From NCBI GenBank assembly GCA_900543705.1, contig UQSL01000001.1, positions 1-64,000 on the forward strand: 64,000 bases of DNA, written 5' to 3'. This document shows, piece by piece, positions 1 through 8,921 of the stretch. The notes under the pieces were generated by a model. The model saw only the letters and a program-made list of their open reading frames with translations. It searched no databases and was not told the DNA's origin. The translations under genes were made by a program, and so were the position numbers. The stretch is from an uncultured Oscillospiraceae bacterium. Lineage in GTDB: Bacteria > Bacillota > Clostridia > Oscillospirales > Ruminococcaceae. Every line of letters starts with the position of its first letter. The stretch's first letter is position 1.

Positions 1-113
1 CACTTTGATATGTACGGGTCATAAAATGCCAGTATCTTTTCAATCGCTTTTTCGTACCTGTCCATAGCCTGCGAAAGCAAATAATAGGACGGCTTCTTAA
101 AGGTGTGTTTCAT
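1..113 (-). CDS. HTH_16-type ICE protein, N-terminal part (partial)
   Basis: The ATG at 113 overlaps the stop of the preceding sigma-like gene (ATGA) and the frame is open to the window edge. The visible 37 residues, ending KILAFYDPYISK, match the start of the complete protein at 12367-12606 (KILDHYDAYISK). That family is the helix-turn-helix protein found beside a sigma-like gene in Tn916/Tn1549-type elements. Only the N-terminus is present, so the assignment rests on similarity to the second copy and on gene order. Confidence 0.7.
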   Translation of the reverse strand, partial: MKHTFKKPSYYLLSQAMDRYEKAIEKILAFYDPYISK

Positions 114-535
114 TTACTGTTTTCCTCCTTAAGTATTTTCTTCATAAGTTCTAATGAATTGTGTCGGTTTTGAAAAACTCCACTTCTGGAAATATTCTGT
201 CTTTTTGCAATCTCGGTGTCACTCATTTCCAAGAAATAGTACATCAGTAAATTTTCACGGTTACGTTCGGACAGCTTTTTCAAGGCTTCTGCCAATTCAT
301 CATCACAAATACGAATATCATTACCGCATACATTGAAAAGTGTATAATCTGTTTCGTAGTCGTCCCAGACAGCCAAATTTTCAACTACGATTTCTGGAAG
401 TTCACAAAATAACACTTCTTTCTCTTTACGTCGCTTTAATTCCTGCTGGTATTCTTTTACAACATGGCGGTCAACTTTCTTCAAACAGCTTTCAAAACGG
501 CATTGAACAGTTCTTTGGAAGTCAGACGGTTTCAT
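110..535 (-). CDS. sigma-70-like regulator of a conjugative element
   Basis: About 141 aa. The N-terminal half is typical of the small ICE sigma-like proteins (F-x-ELPE motif). The C-terminal half is a region-4-like helix-turn-helix (LSERNRENLLMYYFLEMSDTE, then a recognition helix). It is clearly homologous to the gene at 12610-13026. I chose the ATG at 535 because GGGGGTGAG precedes it; the upstream in-frame GTG lacks a site. It is translationally coupled to the HTH_16 gene. In this family such proteins regulate ICE functions; the exact target is unknown. Confidence 0.8.
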   Translation of the reverse strand: MKPSDFQRTVQCRFESCLKKVDRHVVKEYQQELKRRKEKEVLFCELPEIVVENLAVWDDYETDYTLFNVCGNDIRICDDELAEALKKLSERNRENLLMYYFLEMSDTEIAKRQNISRSGVFQNRHNSLELMKKILKEENSK

Positions 536-544
536 CAATCTCAC

Positions 545-853
545 CCCCTCGTTCCGTTATGACGTGAAAAGTGTTTGTCCCTCTTTCCGCACCATACAGG
601 GAATTGCAGGTGTGATTTGCTAAGTTGAAACCGAAAAAATTTGAAAAATTATTTGCACTAAAAAAGCCCGCACAAAACATATGGTTTGTACGAGCCTTTA
701 AAGCTGTATTGCATTCAATTTTTATTAAAGCTTTATTAGATTGTGTTTGATTTTAAAGAATTGTACTTAAAGCTTTCCATAACGTTAGCCCCCTTAAAGC
801 ACTTTCTAGTATCTAAAAACATCATTCTACAACATAACAGATTTCAATAAACC
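545..853. other. intergenic region upstream of the sigma-like gene
   Basis: No gene is supported here. It holds the leader of the sigma-like gene, including an intrinsic-terminator hairpin at 660-700, and the 3' flank of a small membrane-protein gene. The layout (hairpin about 125 nt before the start codon) matches the leader of the second sigma cassette at 13.0-13.2 kb. Confidence 0.6.
660..700 (-). terminator. terminator or attenuator upstream of sigma-like gene
   Basis: On the minus strand AAAGGCTCGTACAAA pairs, with G-U wobbles, with TTTGTGCGGGCTTT and is followed by a T-run. It could end the cation-transporter transcript or attenuate the sigma-like gene. Confidence 0.6.
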
Positions 854-994
854 TTAATACATCTTGTCGTCCTCGCTATCTTTTGAACGATTGTTAGAAT
901 TTCTCTTTTGGTTATACTTCTTCATAATTACAAGTTTAAGTAAACCAACGACAATCAAAACCACAACAATGATAATCCACCAGTATTGTTCCAT
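854..994 (-). CDS. small single-pass membrane protein
   Basis: A 46-aa frame: aromatic start MEQYWW, one strongly hydrophobic segment (about residues 5-24, rich in Ile/Val), then a basic and polar tail rich in Lys, Arg, Asn, Ser and Asp. GGAGGG lies about 9 nt before the ATG, which argues for real translation. It is downstream of the cation transporter on the same strand. I do not recognise the family. Confidence 0.6.
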   Translation of the reverse strand: MEQYWWIIIVVVLIVVGLLKLVIMKKYNQKRNSNNRSKDSEDDKMY

Positions 995-1045
995 AACCTA
1001 CTTCCCTCCTTTCCCTTTCAATAGTCTTAAATCATCTTCCCTGTC

Positions 1046-1957
1046 CTATGTAGAATAGAGAAGTTCATTCGCATTAACATGTACCATACAATGTTTACAT
1101 TGTGGAAAGTTGTTTTCAATCGTTTGATGGACTGCCTCAGCAATTCTATGAGCGTCATAAAGAGCTAAATTACCATCAGCTAATATTTCAATATCTACAT
1201 ACATTTTCGTTCCAAACATACGGGTTTTTAATTCATCAATACCATCAACCCCTTGCTGCTTAAGCACAACTTCCCTAATCTTTGTTTCAGTAGCATTGTC
1301 ACAACTATGGTCTACCATTTTGTTAATGCTTTCTTTGAAAATGTCCAAAGCAGCTTTTAGAATACAACCGCAAATCACAACGCTTGCAATAGGATCGAGA
1401 ATAGCATAGCCTAAACGCGCTCCCAAAATGCCAATTAAGGAACCAACCGACGAGAGTGCATCAGAGCGGTGGTGCCATGCGTCAGCCATAAGCGCATCAG
1501 AATTTGTATGCTTTGCAGCATTTCTTGTAAACCAGTACATCCACTCTTTTATAACAATGGATAAGACTGCCGCCGTAAGTGCAATTCCACTAGGGATAGA
1601 AAGCGTATTGTACTGTCCTGAAAAGATTTTCTTGATACCTGAATATCCTATTCCAGCACCCGTTATAGACAATGCAACAGAGAGAATAACGGAAGCCACA
1701 CATTCCATACGTTCATGCCCATAAGGATGTTCTCTATCAGGCTGTTTTTCTGATATTTTAATTCCAACCATCACAACGATTGTGCTTAATACATCAGAAG
1801 CCGAGTGTACAGCGTCCGACAGCATGGCACTTGACTTTCCTATATATCCGGCAGCAAATTTAAGTAGCGATAAACTCAAGTTGATGATTAGTGTGATTTT
1901 GGAAACCTGAATAGCCTTATTTATATTTTCGTTTTGCAGAAGTCTACTTTTTTCCAT
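1046..1957 (-). CDS. cation diffusion facilitator (CDF) transporter
   Basis: About 303 aa inner-membrane protein with six predicted helices. The metal-site motifs of the family are visible: DAVHSASD in helix 2 and HHRSDALSS in helix 5, followed by a cytoplasmic C-terminal domain ending with a Cys/His-containing segment (PQCKHCMVHV). CDF proteins export Zn, Mn, Fe or Co by proton antiport; the metal cannot be told here. AGGAGG six bases before the ATG at 1957 fixes the start. It follows the ABC permease gene closely and is probably co-transcribed with it. Confidence 0.88.
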   Translation of the reverse strand: MEKSRLLQNENINKAIQVSKITLIINLSLSLLKFAAGYIGKSSAMLSDAVHSASDVLSTIVVMVGIKISEKQPDREHPYGHERMECVASVILSVALSITGAGIGYSGIKKIFSGQYNTLSIPSGIALTAAVLSIVIKEWMYWFTRNAAKHTNSDALMADAWHHRSDALSSVGSLIGILGARLGYAILDPIASVVICGCILKAALDIFKESINKMVDHSCDNATETKIREVVLKQQGVDGIDELKTRMFGTKMYVDIEILADGNLALYDAHRIAEAVHQTIENNFPQCKHCMVHVNANELLYST

Positions 1958-1968
1958 AATATGCCTCC

Positions 1969-2667
1969 TTATCCTGCCAGCTTCCAAAACAGACGTTTTG
2001 TAAGGAAGTAGTACCAGACTAAAGCAACCACCAATCCTATGGAGAAATAAAGAACCGCTTCATTCTGCATGGCTTTCGCTACCCAAAATGATGGAAGGAA
2101 GCCAACCGCGAACTGGTAGTAACTATCAATAAAGAAGGGGGCAGGTATTCCGAGTAATGTAAGTGCAGCTAGTTTTGTAACTGCCATACCCTCTAATTTA
2201 TTGCTTGATAATGTAATAATCATAAGTGAAACAATAATTGCCTGTACTGAGCCGAGAAGCGCCAAACATATTGTCATTCCAATGGACAACTTTTCTAATG
2301 AAAAAAGCAACAGTACAATAAAAGCGATGACCGCCGAAATAATTGAGGGTACTCCCAACCTTGTAAAGAGATACCCCGACTTACCAAGAGGGGTAATCGA
2401 AAAGTACCGTGACACTTTATCGTCGATTTCCTCTAATGTAATCATTGCAAATGCAAAGCAGAGCAATACAGGAGCCATGATTGAAAGTAATAAATCAAAG
2501 ATTGGATAGTATGCTTGCAAAGAAAAATCTGTTATTCTTTCAAGAAAGGGAATACCGAATTTAATCAAAGCTCCCATGACAAAAGGCGTAAAACAAGCTG
2601 CAAACATCATAGGGTCGCTTTTGATTTGCTTAAATACTTGTATGGTACTGGATAATATCCTTTTCAT
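1969..2667 (-). CDS. ABC-2 exporter permease, second subunit
   Basis: About 232 aa, six hydrophobic segments, no ATPase motifs. Its ATG overlaps the stop of the first permease (ATGA), and AGGAGGTG lies just upstream, so the two subunits are translationally coupled. With the neighbouring ATPase and permease it forms an exporter of the type annotated as fluoroquinolone export (Rv2686c-Rv2688c-like). The substrate here is unproven. Confidence 0.8.
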   Translation of the reverse strand: MKRILSSTIQVFKQIKSDPMMFAACFTPFVMGALIKFGIPFLERITDFSLQAYYPIFDLLLSIMAPVLLCFAFAMITLEEIDDKVSRYFSITPLGKSGYLFTRLGVPSIISAVIAFIVLLLFSLEKLSIGMTICLALLGSVQAIIVSLMIITLSSNKLEGMAVTKLAALTLLGIPAPFFIDSYYQFAVGFLPSFWVAKAMQNEAVLYFSIGLVVALVWYYFLTKRLFWKLAG

Positions 2668-3347
2668 AGCTTTACACCTCCTAAACTTCTCCACATATGC
2701 TCAACTGTATGTCGAGCAACTATGTAGAGGATCATCAACGTAGCAATTACAAGTACCATATCAAACGATAGTAAAACGCTTTTTCCAGTTATAAGGTTCA
2801 TGCAAGCTGTGAATGGAAAAAAGCGGAACAGATATGGTAACTTCACAAACAGACCAACAATAGGTGGTACAAAGCAAACAATTTCTATCGGCATAATCAC
2901 AATGAGAAATTGGTTCAAGTTTGAAATTTTTGTAGCCGCAATAATTCCAAGCATAGTAAAGATTGCTGAGGTCAAAGCCGTACCAACTGTGATACCAAGT
3001 AAATGATTGCTGCCGGAAACGAATCCCAATATCAACGCAATGATTGTAGAAATAGCAATCAACGCGATTGTTTTTGAAAGTATGTACTCCGATACTTTTA
3101 CAGGCGATACTACCATAGCATTTAACACCTTTTGACTTTTTTCCAAGAGGACAATCGCTCCCATAAAAAATAATCCCATTGCTGCCGGATCAGAGTATAT
3201 CATGATAGAAGCAATATCTGTTTTCCAATGTTCCGTCAAAGCGGCAATCCCACACACATATAAAACTGTTAATATAAAGTAGATAAAATAGAAACCATAT
3301 TTCCATTGGAAATGTATATCACCACAAATTAAACGTCCCAATCTCAT
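2664..3347 (-). CDS. ABC-2 exporter permease, first subunit (fluoroquinolone-export type)
   Basis: 227 aa with about six membrane helices. It resembles permeases labelled fluoroquinolone export ABC transporter permease subunit. The ATG at 3347 overlaps the ATPase stop and is preceded by AGGGAGG. It is the middle gene of a tightly coupled ATPase-permease-permease operon. Drug specificity is only a family-level guess. Confidence 0.8.
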   Translation of the reverse strand: MRLGRLICGDIHFQWKYGFYFIYFILTVLYVCGIAALTEHWKTDIASIMIYSDPAAMGLFFMGAIVLLEKSQKVLNAMVVSPVKVSEYILSKTIALIAISTIIALILGFVSGSNHLLGITVGTALTSAIFTMLGIIAATKISNLNQFLIVIMPIEIVCFVPPIVGLFVKLPYLFRFFPFTACMNLITGKSVLLSFDMVLVIATLMILYIVARHTVEHMWRSLGGVKL

Positions 3348-4189
3348 TGAAGTGTCCTCCCTGTAATATCAACAAAAATATCATTTAATGTAGGCTCACT
3401 ACTATGAATAGAAAGCAAACGGTTTTCGGAAATTAAACTTTTTAACAACTTATCTTCTGTGGTTCTATCAAGCAGACATTCTCCGGTTTTCTCGCCTTTA
3501 TCATAGTAGGTATATTGTATTTTGGCAGCTCCCCTTGACATAATCAAATTATGCGGGCTATCCAATGCACTGACTTTTCCGGCAACGATAAAGGCTACTT
3601 GGTCACATAGCTCTGTTGCGTCAAACATATTGTGAGTAGTAATGATAATCGTTTTTCCGCGTTTCTTTTCCGCAAGAATAATATCTTTCATTAAACGATT
3701 ATTTGTAGGGTCAAGACCGCTTGTAGGTTCATCAAGGAATAATATATCAGGGTCATGGACTAACGCTTTAATGAAATTCAAGCGAGAACGCATACCTTTG
3801 GAAAAGTCAGCAACTTTTTTGTCCCCGTCATTTTCCAAGCCTACCATATGCAATAATTCATCAATAGACCGAGGTTGCTTTTCATATAGAGAAGCAAAAT
3901 AGGCGAGATTTTGTCGTGCTGTGAATTTCTCGTAGCAGGTTGAAAATTCAAAGTCTACTCCAATATTTTCATAAAACCGATTTGTATGCTCCCTTATTTC
4001 TGTACCTGCAACTTTTACGCTGCCTTTATATCTTGTATTAAGCCCAGTTAAAACTTTTTGAATAGTTGATTTTCCAGCACCAGAGGGTCCTAAAAAACCG
4101 AAAATTTCTCCTCTCCCAACATGGAAACTTACATTCTCAACAAACGGTTTGTCAGTATAGCTAAAATACAGTTTTTTTACATCAATCAT
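3344..4189 (-). CDS. ABC exporter ATP-binding protein
   Basis: About 281 aa. Walker A GPSGAGKST near residue 35, the signature region FSKGMRSRLN, Walker B ILFLDEPTSGLDP, and a switch His in ITTHNMFDA. It has a C-terminal extension typical of drug-export ABC-2 ATPases. GGAGG lies 8 bases before the ATG at 4189; the longer frame upstream has no ribosome site and crosses the operator. It powers the two permeases encoded directly downstream. The operator at 4211-4237 suggests TetR repression. Confidence 0.9.
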   Translation of the reverse strand: MIDVKKLYFSYTDKPFVENVSFHVGRGEIFGFLGPSGAGKSTIQKVLTGLNTRYKGSVKVAGTEIREHTNRFYENIGVDFEFSTCYEKFTARQNLAYFASLYEKQPRSIDELLHMVGLENDGDKKVADFSKGMRSRLNFIKALVHDPDILFLDEPTSGLDPTNNRLMKDIILAEKKRGKTIIITTHNMFDATELCDQVAFIVAGKVSALDSPHNLIMSRGAAKIQYTYYDKGEKTGECLLDRTTEDKLLKSLISENRLLSIHSSEPTLNDIFVDITGRTLQ

Positions 4190-4210
4190 TATACTTTCCT
4201 CCTTTAACTT

Positions 4211-4237
4211 TATGACGTTTATAGATATATAGTCATA
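4211..4237 (-). promoter_or_regulatory. predicted TetR operator of the ABC operon
   Basis: TATGAC-N15-GTCATA, 22 bases before the ATPase start codon. The same half-sites with the same 15-base spacing occur before the TetR gene and the hydrolase gene. Promoter hexamers for this unit are not clear. Confidence 0.65.
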
Positions 4238-4292
4238 CAAACTGTAAAAAATTTGTTTGACTACCTGCCTGTCAAATAACCAAACAAAATTG

Positions 4293-4874
4293 TTACTCTG
4301 CTACTACTTGCTGAATAATACCATTCACTAAAAGATTTTGTATCATATTCAGTTCTTCGTCCTCTTTGAATTGTTCCAAACAGGACAAAACAGAGTACAG
4401 GGATTTTATGATAACCGTATGCGGAACCAAAAATACAACCCCTAGATCTTCCAGTATCTCCAATATACGAATATCATTGTGCATATGGCTTTCAAAAATA
4501 TCCGGTGATAATTTTCTTTGCAGATAGTCCATTATAGATAGGTCAATCTGCGAAAGAATAGGTGAAGTAATCAAACCCGTTAAACTTAGCATAATAACGT
4601 CTTTTGCTAAATCTCTATGGTTCTTATATTTTTTCTTTTTAATTGTTGCTTCTATACTTTCAAATAGCTCTTTTTGTAAGCGAAAATTAATTTCCACATA
4701 TAGATGTTCTTTACTGGGATAAAAAGCATAGAAAGATCCCTTTGATATATTTACGGCGGCCACTAAATCATCAACCGTTACTTTTTTCAAACCGTGTAAT
4801 GCAAACAGCTTTTCTCCCTCTATCAAAAGTTTATTGCTGATGATTTCTTTCTCTTGTTCTGTAAATCGTGGCAA
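4293..4874 (-). CDS. TetR/AcrR family transcriptional regulator
   Basis: 193 aa. The N-terminal HTH (about residues 25-50, TVDDLVAAVNISKGSFYAFY) is classic TetR, followed by an all-helical ligand domain. The start is a TTG: AGGAGG lies about 9 bases upstream, an in-frame stop blocks extension, and the nearby ATG is out of frame. It lies between the ABC operon and the hydrolase gene. All three units carry the same predicted operator, so it probably represses itself, the exporter and the hydrolase, released by an unknown ligand. Confidence 0.88.
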   Translation of the reverse strand: MPRFTEQEKEIISNKLLIEGEKLFALHGLKKVTVDDLVAAVNISKGSFYAFYPSKEHLYVEINFRLQKELFESIEATIKKKKYKNHRDLAKDVIMLSLTGLITSPILSQIDLSIMDYLQRKLSPDIFESHMHNDIRILEILEDLGVVFLVPHTVIIKSLYSVLSCLEQFKEDEELNMIQNLLVNGIIQQVVAE

Positions 4875-4889
4875 TTCTCATAACCTCCT

Positions 4890-4948
4890 TATGACTAAAT
4901 TGTTAGCATCGTCACGAAAAGTATAACATTTACTGCTCATATTATCAA
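4890..4948 (-). promoter_or_regulatory. promoter and operator of the TetR gene
   Basis: On the minus strand TTGATA (4943-4948), 17 bases, TATACT (4920-4925). Five bases downstream lies TATGAC-N15-GTCA (4890-4914) covering the transcription start, as expected for autoregulation. Confidence 0.7.
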
Positions 4949-4952
4949 TATA

Positions 4953-5810
4953 CTATCCGAGATATTTATGCAATGTAGGTTCCAATGCGTTTATTGTAGT
5001 GTCTGTATCCTCATTAAAAATCATGTGACGATTAAGCTCTAAAGTAAGCAATTCCTTTTGCGGCGCATGAATTAAATCAAATACTTTGCTGGTATAATCA
5101 AAGCTAAAAAGCGGATCGCCTTTGGCTGTAATTAAAATAACTGGACATTGTATAGACCCATTCTCCAGGCACGATAAGTCAGCATTGAATAAACTGGCGA
5201 CAAATCTTAAAGGATAATAGGGTAAAAGCATAGGGTCGTTTAAGCAATCGTGTTTTGCCTGTTCACTATAAAATACTTTGTTATAGTCTAAATAAGCATC
5301 TCCCGGTACCTTATAGTTAGGCAGCAATTTTCCACCTACGCGAAAGCCCCACTGTATCAGCCCCATAAAACGGTGTGTCCATGCGGGATATTTTGTTAAG
5401 CTCATAGTTTCTTTTAATGTAGTCAGCATGATATTATGTGGAAATACGGCTTTTAACCTTGTGTCCCTACCCGCCGCCATTGCAGCTAAAATCCCGCCTT
5501 GACTGGAACCCATGACAGCTATGTTTTCACCGAAATTTTCTATTCCGTAAGTCGTTGCGTCATATACATTATGCAACATATCTTCCATTGTATAATTTTT
5601 CTTAATTTTAGGGCTTTTTCCGTGTGAAAGATAGTGAACGCCTATTATATTAAATCCTCTTTCACTCAATCCACATAGAAAATTCTCATACATGAGAGGG
5701 TGTGACATAGTACCCGGCAAAAAAACAATGGTAGGACTACTTCTTTCTGTATACCAAATAGAAAGTGTTATCGGAACATTACTTGAAGCAATGTTAACTT
5801 CTTTATACAT
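4953..5810 (-). CDS. alpha/beta hydrolase
   Basis: 285 aa cytosolic serine hydrolase. Nucleophile elbow GSSQGG near residue 102, probable acid in AKGDPLFS near residue 230, catalytic His in NRHMIF near residue 262, and an oxyanion-loop-like FLPGTM near residue 32. AGGAG precedes the ATG. It is transcribed separately from the exporter but under the same predicted operator, which suggests a substrate-modifying role in a detoxification regulon. The substrate is unknown. Confidence 0.82.
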   Translation of the reverse strand: MYKEVNIASSNVPITLSIWYTERSSPTIVFLPGTMSHPLMYENFLCGLSERGFNIIGVHYLSHGKSPKIKKNYTMEDMLHNVYDATTYGIENFGENIAVMGSSQGGILAAMAAGRDTRLKAVFPHNIMLTTLKETMSLTKYPAWTHRFMGLIQWGFRVGGKLLPNYKVPGDAYLDYNKVFYSEQAKHDCLNDPMLLPYYPLRFVASLFNADLSCLENGSIQCPVILITAKGDPLFSFDYTSKVFDLIHAPQKELLTLELNRHMIFNEDTDTTINALEPTLHKYLG

Positions 5811-5825
5811 ACCTTATAACTCCTA

Positions 5826-5880
5826 TATGACCAATTTGATTTTATAGTCATATCATAACTTATTGCAAGCAGAAAGTCAA
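5826..5880 (-). promoter_or_regulatory. promoter and operator of the hydrolase gene
   Basis: On the minus strand TTGACT (5875-5880), 17 bases, TATGAT (5852-5857), then TATGAC-N15-GTCATA (5826-5852) overlapping the -10 and start region. This is the best consensus promoter in the left part of the window. Confidence 0.75.
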
Positions 5881-5999
5881 TAGCTATAAATATATGATTT
5901 AGGGTAAAATTTTATATAAGTTTTGAATTATCCGCATAAACACTATATCTATAAGCAATTTTAAAATTGAAAAAACACTCATTTTACCACGAATTTACC

Positions 6000-6015
6000 G
6001 TAAGCGCTTAAATTT
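6000..6015 (+). repeat. IS66 left terminal inverted repeat
   Basis: GTAAGCGCTTAAATTT, identical over 16 bases to the reverse complement of the right end. Confidence 0.9.
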
Positions 6016-6094
6016 CAGCCGTCAGTCATAAAAAATGCCGGACTTTTATCCACCTGAAGCACCTTGACAATTCACATATGATTAAATATATCGA

Positions 6095-7767
6095 TTACTC
6101 TTCATAGTTCTGAGCATCGACACGTCGCTGTATTTCTTTTTTTACATTTTTGTTCCATGGTGCGAGCTGTTCCAGTTCCTGATCTGTCATCTGAAAACTG
6201 GGCTGATGTTCAAACAGGAATGTTAGATAATGGTAGACGTTGACGTTGTTGGCTTTTGCCATTTCTACCATGGTATAAGCCATGGCACTCGCCTGAGCTC
6301 CGGCAGGAGTATCACAGAACAGCCATCCTTTTCTCCCAACTACAAACGGGCAAATACTATTCTCGGACAGATTATTTGAAATACTGCAGCGTCCATCTTC
6401 CAGATAGTTAGCAAGATATTCCTTTCTGTTACGGATGTAGGTCACTGCCTTGTCCAGTCTGGAATTACGAACCGGGTTCTGCATTTCAAGCCACGACAAA
6501 AAACCTTCAATGATCGGCTTTTCCTGTTTCAGCCGGGCTTCCTTGATGGCATCGAACGTTTTATATTTGTTTCGGATCTTGTCTTCAAGATCAAAGAGCT
6601 GATTGGTATACATGACTCCCTGTACTGCAGGCTGTGTATAGTCCAGCTGTTTCCCTTTGGGGATTGCATTGATCAGGTATCTGCGGATGTGTGCCCAGCA
6701 GGCAAGACGTGTTGCCGTTTTCACTTTGTTGTAACCGCTGTATCCGTCACACATCAGATAACCATCGAACCCGTCCAGAAAATCTACTGCTGTATCACCG
6801 GCTCTTGTTTCGGAATATTTGTAAATGATGATCGGCTGTTCCCCATCCTCACCGCTGCGGAATAGCCACATAAACGACTTTGTCTGTGCACGGCGTTCAG
6901 GTTCATGGAGTACCTGCACTGGGGTCTCGTCAGCCATTGCAAACTTTCTTTCCAACAGTTTTCTGCGGAAAAAGTCATACATCGGAGCGAAGAAAGCGTC
7001 AGAGTTTTTGATCATCCAGTTTGCCAGTGTAGCACGGCTGATCTTAGCGCCAAGGCGCTCAAGATCCTGTGAGATTCTGTATAAAGGCATGCCATTACAG
7101 AACTTCTGGTAAACCACCCTTGCAACAGTAGATGCGGATGCCATGCCATACATCATGTGGGCTTTTCCGTCCTTACCTTTCACAATGGTAGGAACCTCGG
7201 CATTCTTCCTGCACTCTTTGCAGGCATAGTTCACGCTATAGTATTCTATGACCGCTGCTCTGGCAGGTACAATCTTAAGTTCACGGCGTACAAACTCTGT
7301 ACCGATTGGAACCATTTCACCGCCGCATTTGCGGCAGACAAGATCCTCTTTGTCCGGTTCGAGCATTACTTTTTTAACAGGAAGGCCTTTAAAACGTTCT
7401 TCGTTTGTAGAACGTTTCCGACGCTGTTTGGTTTCTTCAGAGGTTCCAGTGGCTGTATCAGAATCTTCCGGATCAGGAGAAGCAGCGGCTTCTGCCTCAG
7501 CTTCGTTGAAAAGATTCATCTGCCCCGGGATTTCACAGGCGCCTTTTTCGCTGAAAGAACCGAAAAGCTTCTTAGTCAGATAGTCCACCTGTTCTTTGAA
7601 GTTGTCCGTTCCTGCTGGATCGCTGCCTTTTCTTTCTGTACATCTTCGAGCGTTTTTCTGAGAAGTTTTGTTGTTTCCCTGAGTTCATTTACAAGGTCTT
7701 TTAACTCTCTCAGCTGTAAATCTTTTGCATTCTGTGCCACTGTTTCCACCTCTTTTCTGATATCCAT
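6095..7767 (-). pseudogene. tnpC: IS66 transposase TnpC, frameshifted
   Basis: The N-terminal leucine-zipper part (from the ATG at 7767) and the large remainder (VDYLTKKLFG onward) are in different frames. Restoring one C:G pair near 7606 joins them as QERDNFKEQVDYLTKK. The downstream part has the IS66 zinc-finger (CRKCGG, then a CKEC pair), the DDE core and the IS66_C tail. The 497-aa core can be read from a GTG but lacks the zipper. Either an inactivating 1-base deletion or a sequencing error. Confidence 0.85.
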
Positions 7768-7856
7768 TATGCCAGAAAAAGACATATTTTCACAGGAGAA
7801 AAAGAACTGAAAAACGCTGAAAATAAAGGGAAAAACAAGCTTTTTATGGTCATAAT

Positions 7857-8210
7857 TCATTCCCTATATGAAGACATTTTTATGGCTTTGGGCTGGTCGA
7901 TATCAATGCCTGACATGAGCCAGTCAAACTCCCTCCAGGTAAGATTCCTTACTTCCGATTTATCTCTTGGCCAGCGGTAACGACCCCGGGCAGTCAGTTT
8001 TTTATAGATCATAACGATACCGTCAGGCTCCTTTAGAATGGCTTTTATGCGGTCGCTCTTTCTTCCACAAAAAAGGAAGAGTGCATTTTCATCACTGTTC
8101 TGAGGAAACTGATCCTGGATAAGAGCCATCAGACCATCGATAGACTTTCTCATATCCGTATAACCGGTTACGATGTAGATCGCATCGACCCCGGAGATGT
8201 CCGCTAACAT
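7857..8210 (-). CDS. tnpB: IS66 accessory protein TnpB
   Basis: 117 aa, IS66 Orf2-like: YIVTGYTDMRKSIDGL at the N-terminus and LFLFCGRKSDRIKAI in the middle are diagnostic. Its start overlaps the tnpA stop, indicating coupled translation. It is required with TnpA and TnpC for IS66 transposition; its molecular role is not settled. Confidence 0.92.
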   Translation of the reverse strand: MLADISGVDAIYIVTGYTDMRKSIDGLMALIQDQFPQNSDENALFLFCGRKSDRIKAILKEPDGIVMIYKKLTARGRYRWPRDKSEVRNLTWREFDWLMSGIDIDQPKAIKMSSYRE

Positions 8211-8623
8211 TGTATCGGACGTAACATCCGGATGACCTGCTGAAGTAAAAATGGATCTGCCGAATTACTGAGCTTAATGGAAACGTCATCCATCTTAAGT
8301 TCAATCGTATGTGAATTGTCAAGGTGCATGGAAGATTCCATAGTCCGAACAACATCAGACTGGAATCTTTCAGATTGAACGTCTATCTTAACAACATCCT
8401 GATGATTGGATGTTAAGTCAAGCTTGGTTGTAGTCGGTTTATCAACTGTCTCTGGTATTGTACAAGCTTTTCTTCTAAGCCGGGTTGCTGCATTATAAAA
8501 ACTGCTAACCGAAATCTTGTGTTGTCTGCACCAGGCGGCATCAGACGGTCCGCTTTGTCGACACTCTGTGATCAGTTCCATCCATTCTTTTAGAGAACGA
8601 GTGGGGATATTAGCATTGCTCAT
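8204..8623 (-). CDS. tnpA: IS66 accessory protein TnpA
   Basis: 139 aa. The N-terminal helix-turn-helix-like segment (WMELITECRQSGPSDAAWC) is typical of the IS66 TnpA/Orf1 family and probably binds DNA. It is the first gene of the element, 126 bases inside the right inverted repeat. Confidence 0.88.
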   Translation of the reverse strand: MSNANIPTRSLKEWMELITECRQSGPSDAAWCRQHKISVSSFYNAATRLRRKACTIPETVDKPTTTKLDLTSNHQDVVKIDVQSERFQSDVVRTMESSMHLDNSHTIELKMDDVSIKLSNSADPFLLQQVIRMLRPIQC

Positions 8624-8733
8624 GAATCTCCTCCGTAATCGCAGTAAAAGTCTATCTACTACCTGCTATGTATTGTAGTAAAAAACTATCACTATCATTA
8701 TGATGGAATTTCTACCCAGTGTCGACCCGACCA

Positions 8734-8749
8734 AAATTTAAGCGCTTAC
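8734..8749 (-). repeat. IS66 right terminal inverted repeat
   Basis: Complement of GTAAGCGCTTAAATTT. Inside it the two ends diverge after 16 bases. Confidence 0.9.
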
Positions 8750-8921
8750 AATATATTCGCTTGCAATTTTAAAAGTTGTATCATTAAAGTTGATTTATAG
8801 ATGTCGGACTATATTTAAAGTGTTTCATATGACAATCCCCCTCGTATAGCAACTTTATGAATTTATTTTAATTTTGCTCTGCAAATTCTAAAACTAATAT
8901 TTTCCTATGTCATCATGTTCT

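Larger units (their letters stand above)
6000..8749 (-). mobile_element. IS66-family insertion sequence
   Basis: 2.75 kb bounded by perfect 16-bp terminal inverted repeats (GTAAGCGCTTAAATTT at 6000-6015, its complement at 8734-8749). It contains the IS66 gene set tnpA-tnpB-tnpC on the minus strand. The flanking 8-mers (AATTTACC left, AATATATT right) do not match, so no clear target duplication is visible. The transposase frame is broken, so it is probably not autonomous. Confidence 0.9.

Noticed and set aside
864..1058. Plus-strand frame over the 46-aa membrane protein gene
   Set aside because: The minus-strand reading has a strong ribosome site and a sensible transmembrane segment; the plus frame does not.
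7157..7810. Plus-strand open frame of about 217 codons over the IS66 transposase
   Set aside because: Cys/Phe-rich shadow of tnpC with no recognisable protein.
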